Below are positions 57,849 to 64,000 of a stretch of DNA of 64,000 nt, piece by piece. Source of the stretch: Asparagopsis taxiformis (taxonomy: Eukaryota > Rhodophyta > Florideophyceae > Bonnemaisoniales > Bonnemaisoniaceae). The stretch lies in contig JALQPE010002906.1 of assembly GCA_030407315.1 (NCBI GenBank), positions 21,463 through 85,462 on the forward strand, read 5' to 3'. The notes under the pieces are model-generated. The model saw only the letters and a program-made list of their open reading frames with translations, made no database searches and was not told the DNA's origin. Both the position numbers and the translations under genes were made by a program. Each line of letters begins with the position of its first letter. The stretch's first letter is position 1.

Positions 57849-60800
57849 ATGACGAATAAGCGCAGGCGCAACAGCAATCCGATCGTTGACGACGCAACCG
57901 TGCCAATTCTGCGCGAACCCGCTAGCCCTTGGGAGGATTCTAGTGACATGGGTACACGTCGAAACGTAGGTCGCGCCGCCCGCGAAACTACTCTCGCTGG
58001 CAAAGACTTCCTCCGCCTCTTGCTGGATTTATTCGCCCACTCAAGTTTTCGCAGACTTGACGGACAAGCCGGGAGGTTTCACATACGCGGACCTTGGCGC
58101 TTGGGTTGCGCAGGGCACGGAAGAACAATTTGTGGCGCTGCAAGGTCGACTCAGCATGTCCTTCAGCGGTCGTTCGAAGAATGCTGGAGTCGAGGCGGAT
58201 GTTGCCGAAATCGTCATGGCAGAGATGAACGTTGAGCGAGCCAAGCAGATTGTTCGTCTGGCATTACCCATTGCCGAGTTTTCAACAGGATGAGCGTATC
58301 GGGCAATGGGTTGAGCACTGCATCCTTTCTGGGATCGTGCCGCAGACCTTCCTTATTGATGTAACATGCTTCCTTCGCCACTACAGGCGCCGCAGCGCGG
58401 GGAACCAAGCGCCTTCGTTCTTGCTCCACCGGAAACGTTCGAGGTTGATGTATTTCCAAGCGTTGTCTATCATCCGAAATCACAACAAGAACCTGCCGCG
58501 TCGCCGAATAGGAGATGCGGCCGAAGAGGGGACGAAGCCGCACGCGTCCCAGCCCATCGGAAAAGCACTAATCGAGCTTGTTACGTGGTTCAAGTTTTAT
58601 ACCATGCTTGGACCGATGTGGCCTACGCCGCAAAGTTTTCCAGCTTCGAAGAGTTGATGGCGCCGTACATCATTTTCGACAGCAGTGAGCATTGGTTTGA
58701 CGTGCTCGATGAAAGGTCTATTCGCACCGATGGAGCAGAAGCTAGATCTCTACCACAACAAAGCTCCCCTATCTCATCCTGATGGATTGGTGGAAAAGTA
58801 GAGACAAGAACCAGTGCGCAGCACAGTGCATTTAGGGACCTTGTGAGGAAGTTCTTCGACCGGTTGCAGTTTCTTATCGTCAACCCGGACCTGTACACCT
58901 GGCCGGAGTCCGACCGCTGGGGGGCACTGGAAATATACTTCTCAAGCGGAAATCCGGACAAGCTGCCAGCGTATTTTGACACCCTCGACGAAGACGTTAT
59001 GGCTGTCCTCCGCCCGGCACCACAAGCCGCGGACGCAGAAAAGGTCCCCAAGCCGGTTGATGACACTCCCACTCGTCGCAACACAGGAGGGAGAGGTTTG
59101 GTTCCGTCGACAAGACACAACCAGGCTTCAACTTGGACCTGGGAGGACCAGTCTTACTGCCCAAGGGCCGTCTCCCCCGTCACCGTCACCCCATGCGACA
59201 GAAGAGCAGGAAAGTGAAGGGCAGGCTCTCGCAAAGGACTTTCTTTCGAAAATGAGTCAGTATTGCCGGGTGTACGACGTCCTTTCGAAGATTTGGTCAG
59301 TGCCGACGAGAGCCGAGAACACGTGCCCATCACGGGCAACGTTCAGCTCATTCTGACTGATCCGCCCTACAATGTTCGTCGTAAGAGGAACGATTCCAAC
59401 TCTTCGTACGACAGGCTAACTGCAGAAGATATGCAAGCTAGCATCGAAGTGTTTGACGAGCTGTTGCGCCCCGGTGGCCACGGCATCGTGTTCTGCTCGG
59501 TTTTGCAGTTCTACGAATGGTTTTCCATTACTTGGAAACGTACAAAGGACCGCAGTCAGAAGGCCCAACCGATACTGCTGCCAGTGATGACGGGTCGGAT
59601 GAAGAAGAGGTTACGTCCATGAATTCGGACTCCGAAGCATCGCAGCACAGTGGCGAGAAAGTGCGGATGAGGAGGAGGACGAGGAGGAGGAGGACGTCGT
59701 TCGGAATTCAGTTTTCCTTCGTTGACGAGGTACCTCTGTTGTTTGTCCGACTACCTGGGCCCTCTATCAAATGCCGGGGCGGAAGAGGTACCAACGCATG
59801 AACATGGCAGAGGTCGCTATCCACTTCTGGAGCGAGGTGTTCCGTTCAAGACCGGAAGCGAGATGGTGGCCTATAGGAACCACGGATACATGGACGGCAC
59901 GTACCCGGCGTGGTGCAACGTCACCATCAATATGCCCGCCATCGATTCGAATGAGATGGTGTGGCGAACAAGGAGCACAACCGGTGCTACGGTCAGAGTT
60001 CGTGCAGAGCAGAAGAGCGTCGCTCTCATGATGGAGTTGATCAGCCAGCATTCACAGCCTGGTGATATTGTGTGTCGATCCATTCTCTGGCACTTTCGCA
60101 ACGGGAAAAGCAGCTATGAGCTTGCCTGAGCACCGTGTTTTCGTCGGCAGTGACATGGACAAATTGTGTGTGGTACGATCGCTTCCAAAGCTGTGTGCAG
60201 TCATGTCACGTGTAATCTTTCAAACAACACTGACATGAGGGTCACGACAGAAGCGAAACAGAGTGCTGAGAAGTTCTTGGCGTCCCCCTCTGTCACGATG
60301 CGTACGCAGAGGGAACGCAGGATCATCGAACCCCCACCTGGCCTTCCCCTGTACCGAGGTTCCCGAAATATATTCGGCAGTACCTCTGGCAGCTGTGCCC
60401 GAGTCGATTGCGTCGCGCGAGCACATGGAGAAACCGGTACATTATTGGCCACCTTCCCTGCGCCGCTGGTTGCAAACTGAAAACCCTCGCGTGATGCGGG
60501 CACACGATTGTGTTGCGAAAAATTGAGCGTTTCGACATCGCTGATTAAGCATCCAAATGCAGGAAGAGGGCTCTTCGCTGAACAGACATTTAATGTTGGT
60601 GACGAAGTATGTGCATACTACGGAACTGTTGTGTACTCTGATATGAGCAAGGAGTCGATGAGGTTCGCGTACGGAGAGGGCACATGGCGATAACGAAGGA
60701 AACATTCTTGATGTATGCTATCAGCTGTATGCAACAGCGGAGGACGACGAAAACATCGAGCATCCAATTTGGATTGTTCCGGCTCCGTTCTGTCGGCGGC

Positions 60801-61033
60801 GCAGTTCATCACGACCGCGGTATTTGCGAGGTGAGGACACTCCGGCGGAAGACACCAGGCGATGGCCAACGTCGAGTTTGTCGAGAACTACAGCAGCGGT
60901 TCGACGGGGAAGAAGCTCAAGGCGAAGGACCTAGAAAATCCGAAGATCATTGTAGTACGTGCAATCCGCGATATCCGTCCGGGGCAGGAGCTCTACGTTC
61001 ATTATGGGACAGCGTTTTAGAGCATGGAATTAG
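57849..61033 (+). pseudogene. DNA methyltransferase (beta-class, DPPY) fused to a SET domain; frameshifted
   Basis: From an ATG at 57849 the product has an unrecognised helical N-terminal half (about 500 residues, for example LAGKDFLRLLLDLFAH and AEMNVERAKQIVRLALPIAEF). A DNA methyltransferase follows. Motif IV is ILTDPPYNV (DPPY at 59359-59370), then LLRPGGHGIVFC. A TRD-like insert with an acidic stretch comes next, then QHSQPGDIVC, motif I DPFSGTFATG (60077-60106) and VFVGSDMD. Motif IV before motif I is the beta order; DPPY is usual for N6-adenine enzymes. About 70 residues later the frame enters the same SET domain as 119-730. Single-base frame changes occur near 58040, 58280, 58390, 58790, 59150, 59250, 59520, 59780, 60072, 60230, 60353 and through the SET part. 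Since the frames always resume in the next domain, I infer one ancestral fusion. Confidence 0.7.
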
Positions 61034-61261
61034 GGTCACGAAAGATGTTTTCATTTCGACTACATAAAGCTACGTTCCAGAGTTGAAGTATATCATATAA
61101 TGCAGATGTCCAGCCACCATTAGTCCAGGGTGAAACCTATTCGGCAGTACTCGCCTGTCAAAAACCATCGTTCACACTCTAGGTGCACTTCGTCCGAGCA
61201 GTGAACCTGACTGCTTGGTTGCTGTTATGCGTGCAGATGCAAAATACAAGACCAAGTTGAA

Positions 61262-61453
61262 TGGACGCCCGGTGGATGTCCAGCTCAGTTGCATTGCTGT
61301 CCAGCCCAGAAATTCTACAATTCAGGGCAGAAAAAATATTGCAAAAAAATCGATTTCAGCGGGTCGATTGTGCCGTACGGCACACCCCCATCTCAAAAAC
61401 ATGTTCACATGTGCATGTTTTTGAGAATAGCCCAAATTTTAATTCAAATCAGG
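61262..61453 (+). repeat. Palindrome-bearing flank repeat, copy 5
   Basis: Directly downstream of the second SET domain, equivalent in position to copy 1 behind the first. Both palindromes are intact. Confidence 0.87.
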
Positions 61454-61649
61454 GTGTCTAATTTGGCCACAACGGCCCCAGGAACCGACCGCCGCCCCGA
61501 GTGGGGTTGTCACTGGCTTCTGTAAGCACTAACTGTAAGGCTAAATGGCGTCTGACAAAGGGTCAATTTCAGGCTCAATACGCCAGGGACAGGTCTTGGT
61601 CCTTGTTCCATCATGGTCCCACCCCACTCTCTCACGACCAACCTGAAAT

Positions 61650-61840
61650 GCACGTCCGGTGGATGTCCAGCTCGATTGCACTGCTGGCCAGCCCGGAAAT
61701 TCTAAAATTTCGGGCACAAAAAAATTGTAAAAAATCAACGATTTCAGCGGGTCGTTTGTGCCGTACGGCACACCCCATTTCAAAAACATGTTCACATGTG
61801 CATGTTTTTGAGAATAGCCCAAATTTTAATTCAAATCAGG
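61650..61840 (+). repeat. Palindrome-bearing flank repeat, copy 6
   Basis: Same orientation, 387 bp after copy 5. The linker includes GGCCACAACGGCCCCAGGAA, shared with the linker beside copy 3. Confidence 0.87.
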
Positions 61841-62149
61841 GTGTCTAATTTGGCCACAACGGCCCCAGGAACCGGCCGCCGCCCCGAGCGGGGTCAATCA
61901 CTGGCTTCTGTAAGCACTAACTGTGAGGCTAAATGGCGCCGGAAGATGGGCCGATTGCAGGCTTCAAGCCTAAGTTATGCTAGGAGAAATCTTCTTCCGT
62001 GTTTTCATGGTCCCGCCTTACTCCCTCAACAGAAACACTACTCACCCATCACGTTACTCATATTCCGTGCACTTTATATTAGTAGTGAACCCGCCTGCTT
62101 AGTTGCTGCAATGCGTGGATGTAGGCAGCACCACACGACCAACTGAAAT

Positions 62150-62343
62150 GGACGTCCGGTGGATGTCCATCCCAGATGCACTGCTGGCCAGCCCAAAATT
62201 CTAAAATTTCGGGCACAAAAAATCTTGCAAAAAATCACGATTTGGGCGGGTCGATTGTCGTGCCGTACGGCACCCCCCCATCTCAAAAACATGTTCACAT
62301 GTGCATGTTTTTGGGAATAGCCCAAATTTTAACTCAAATCAGG
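62150..62343 (+). repeat. Palindrome-bearing flank repeat, copy 7
   Basis: Same orientation, about 500 bp after copy 6. GTGCCGTACGGCAC is intact. A tail similar to 1157-1205 (GGTGCTCGC, GACAGCTGTAATT) follows. Confidence 0.85.
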
Positions 62344-62688
62344 GTGTTCCCCGGATAAAGGGTGCTCGCAGCCGCCCAAAAAGCCCGCCTAGCTTGACAG
62401 CTGTAATTTAACACATTACACATAGGACCTGCCTGCTTCACGCCCCTCGTCAGGTTTTCGAGAGCCCGACTCGGGCCCGTTCCTGAACGGACACTCACAT
62501 CTCGATTGCCTGTCTTGCATTCCAGCGGTCACGATAGGTGTGTCCCTACAAAATTTCGGTTGTATTGTGTTATTATTTCCAGCGATTGGCGTTCACGACC
62601 ATTCTTCAACTTAAACGTGAAACATACCATCCACATCACTCGAATACGTCAACGTCAACCATCTCTTTTCCTTTCCAACTCAACAACC

Positions 62689-63374
62689 ATGGCGGATACG
62701 CATTTCAGCAGTTTGTTTTCAACGGTTTGCGGCGATCAAGTGAGCGCGTCAGCGGAGTCGCGCGGGTCAAGCGCGGCGTCGATGTCGACTTGTTTGCGAC
62801 GTGGACGGTGCTGCTGTGCATATTGGGACGGCTTCGGTGAGCACTGCTGGTGGCGATGTTTGGCCTTCCGCGCACGCTGCACAACCACAAGCTGCCGGAA
62901 ACCGACGAGGCCGACTATATCGTCGTGCGCAACATTGCGACTAAGGACAAGTTCAAGGACCTCCCGTTCCCGTACATGTTTGATGGCGCCGAGGGACCGC
63001 CGGAGACGATGGGTGGAGCATACGCCGCGGCGTTTTAAACCCTTGGGATACTCGATGATGCGCCCCCGCTGCGGAGGATGGCTCTAGCGAACATTCGTAC
63101 CCCTGCTGCAGCGTCAAACTTCAACGCAGCGACGAACCAGGCCAGCTCGGGACGGATGCCCAGTACGGTCCAGCAGGCGAAATCACTTGGTTCGGGGGGT
63201 ACAAGCTCCAGCACGCTCCTCCCGGTTTCGGGAGGCACGAATCGCCCTGCTCGCTCTGCCAGAGCCTCCAGTGGAGGCACGAAGCACCCTGCTCGCTCCA
63301 ACGTCACCGAAGCTACTACGCAGGACGAAACCGAGGTGGACGACGAACCGGAGGTGGCGGGAAAGCATTCGTGA
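62689..63374 (+). pseudogene. Probable N-terminal region of the ParB-like gene (frameshifted)
   Basis: An ATG in a good context (CAACCATGG) opens MADTHFSSLFSTV. Frame changes then lead through VDVDLFATWTVLLCILG, ADYIVVRNIATKDKFKDLPFPYMFDG and a Ser/Thr/Gly-rich linker (SSSTLLPVSGGTNRPARS) to an acidic TQDETEVDDEPEVAG. I do not recognise a fold. It is placed just upstream of the ParB-like frame and probably belongs to it. Confidence 0.45.
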
Positions 63375-63393
63375 GCAGCAGGGGACGCAAATT

Positions 63394-64000
63394 ATGGTGC
63401 CCAAGTTTGTGACGTCGGATTACGTCGGAGAAGGAGCGACTGTGTTGGTGAGGCAGCTAGTGGAACCGGCCGTGACCCTTCGCGATGTCAAAGAAGACCA
63501 CGTGGAGGACCTGACAACAATATGTTTGGCGGTGGGGTATGTGAGCTCTTCGCGTATCACTGTGACGGTGCTGAGGTCGCAGAACACGCATTTGTCCGCC
63601 GACACGCGTCTGTTCCAGAATGGCAAATTCCATGCCAATGCGAACGTGACCGTGATCGACGGACTGCATCGTCTCAATGCTATGCATAGCATTGCGGATG
63701 ACTTCACGCGCCTCCCCGTATGCACAGAACCAGCTGCCACAGGAGGCAAACCGCTTGCGCTGGGTTTTACTCAGCCTCTGGATGTGTACTACCTTCGCCG
63801 CAAGACGACAGTGATCTCCAGCCTCATGAGATCATCCACAAGAGTGCAGAGTCGAACCATACGACTGGGACGCAATGAACCTGACGGAGCGCTCCCTGGT
63901 TCGAATCTTGTCGTCCATACCAGCAGTTCATACCGTACGATTGCTGTTGCAAACAACGTGGAAAACGCTGGCGACTTGCGTGAGTCTGATCATCCGAACA
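63394..64000 (+). CDS. ParB/Srx-like domain protein (partial, runs off the window)
   Basis: The frame is open from ATG 63394 to the last base (202 codons). The segment ANANVTVIDGLHRLNAMHSI carries the DGxHR motif (63658-63672) of the ParB/sulfiredoxin fold, preceded by beta-rich sequence (SSRITVTVLRSQNTHL) as expected. In bacteria and phages such domains bind or cut DNA, hydrolyse nucleotide, and are often next to or fused with DPPY methyltransferases. Here the same kind of methyltransferase lies 2.4 kb upstream in a related repeat context. The C-terminal part is outside the window, so a fusion to a methyltransferase cannot be checked. The family call rests mainly on the one motif. Confidence 0.55.
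   Translation, partial: MVPKFVTSDYVGEGATVLVRQLVEPAVTLRDVKEDHVEDLTTICLAVGYVSSSRITVTVLRSQNTHLSADTRLFQNGKFHANANVTVIDGLHRLNAMHSIADDFTRLPVCTEPAATGGKPLALGFTQPLDVYYLRRKTTVISSLMRSSTRVQSRTIRLGRNEPDGALPGSNLVVHTSSSYRTIAVANNVENAGDLRESDHPN

Noticed and set aside
59359..63672. Bacterial or phage contamination because of DPPY methyltransferase and ParB motifs
   Set aside because: The locus shares repeats and a SET domain with the surrounding eukaryotic transposon DNA, and a second copy of the SET end adjoins a copia LTR.

Overview
This window looks like nuclear DNA from a eukaryote, made almost entirely of mobile elements and repeats. The evidence is Ty1/copia and chromodomain Ty3/gypsy retrotransposons with 5-bp target duplications, a CACTA-type DNA transposon, two Plavaka-like transposase genes, a SET domain and an importin-like gene fragment. 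No introns are evident in the main reading frames, and no ordinary host housekeeping gene is intact. An alga (perhaps a red alga) or another protist would fit, but the sequence alone does not fix the taxon.

The central 35 kb is a nested stack resolved by target-site duplications. A copia element (9354-44836, minus strand, flanked by AGTAG) has been split between its protease and GAG-pre-integrase regions by a gypsy chromovirus (13225-41536, minus strand, flanked by GAGTC). The gypsy 3' LTR is itself split by a 14.65-kb CACTA-type element (13798-28447, ends CACTACGGTGTTG, 2-bp GC duplication). The copia 3' LTR also carries an opposite-strand solo LTR (9520-9917). The CACTA element holds no recognisable transposase. 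It carries satellite-like tandem repeats, four foldback clusters built from a 36-39-nt perfect hairpin, an importin/transportin-like fragment and a decayed gene of unknown function. The gypsy element carries, between integrase and 3' LTR, a long antisense (plus-strand) gene of unknown function.

Outside the stack, the two flanks hold an inverted pair of a Plavaka-like transposon (about 1.0-7.7 kb and 49.2-55.9 kb). Each copy has a transposase gene and a convergent coiled-coil accessory gene. The left transposase is open over 1013 codons. The right copy has many single-base indels. Comparing the copies shows that the left accessory gene was broken by an A7/A8 slip and a CAA-to-TAA change. The right flank also holds a DUF7869-type transposase remnant, a CACTA-end relic and several minisatellites.

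The most unusual content is at the two edges. At 57849-61033 a broken gene joins a permuted (beta-class) DPPY DNA methyltransferase, probably N6-adenine, to a C-terminal SET domain. A second SET copy, intact, lies at 119-730, where a copia-family LTR end cuts the methyltransferase part away. The gene is flanked by inverted arrays (three units on each side) of a roughly 190-bp repeat with a perfectly conserved palindrome GTGCCGTACGGCAC. Next to it, at 63394 and running off the window, is an open frame with a ParB-like DGLHR motif. Together these suggest a mobile element carrying its own chromatin-writing enzyme (DNA plus protein methylation) with a ParB-like partner. That reading is inference.
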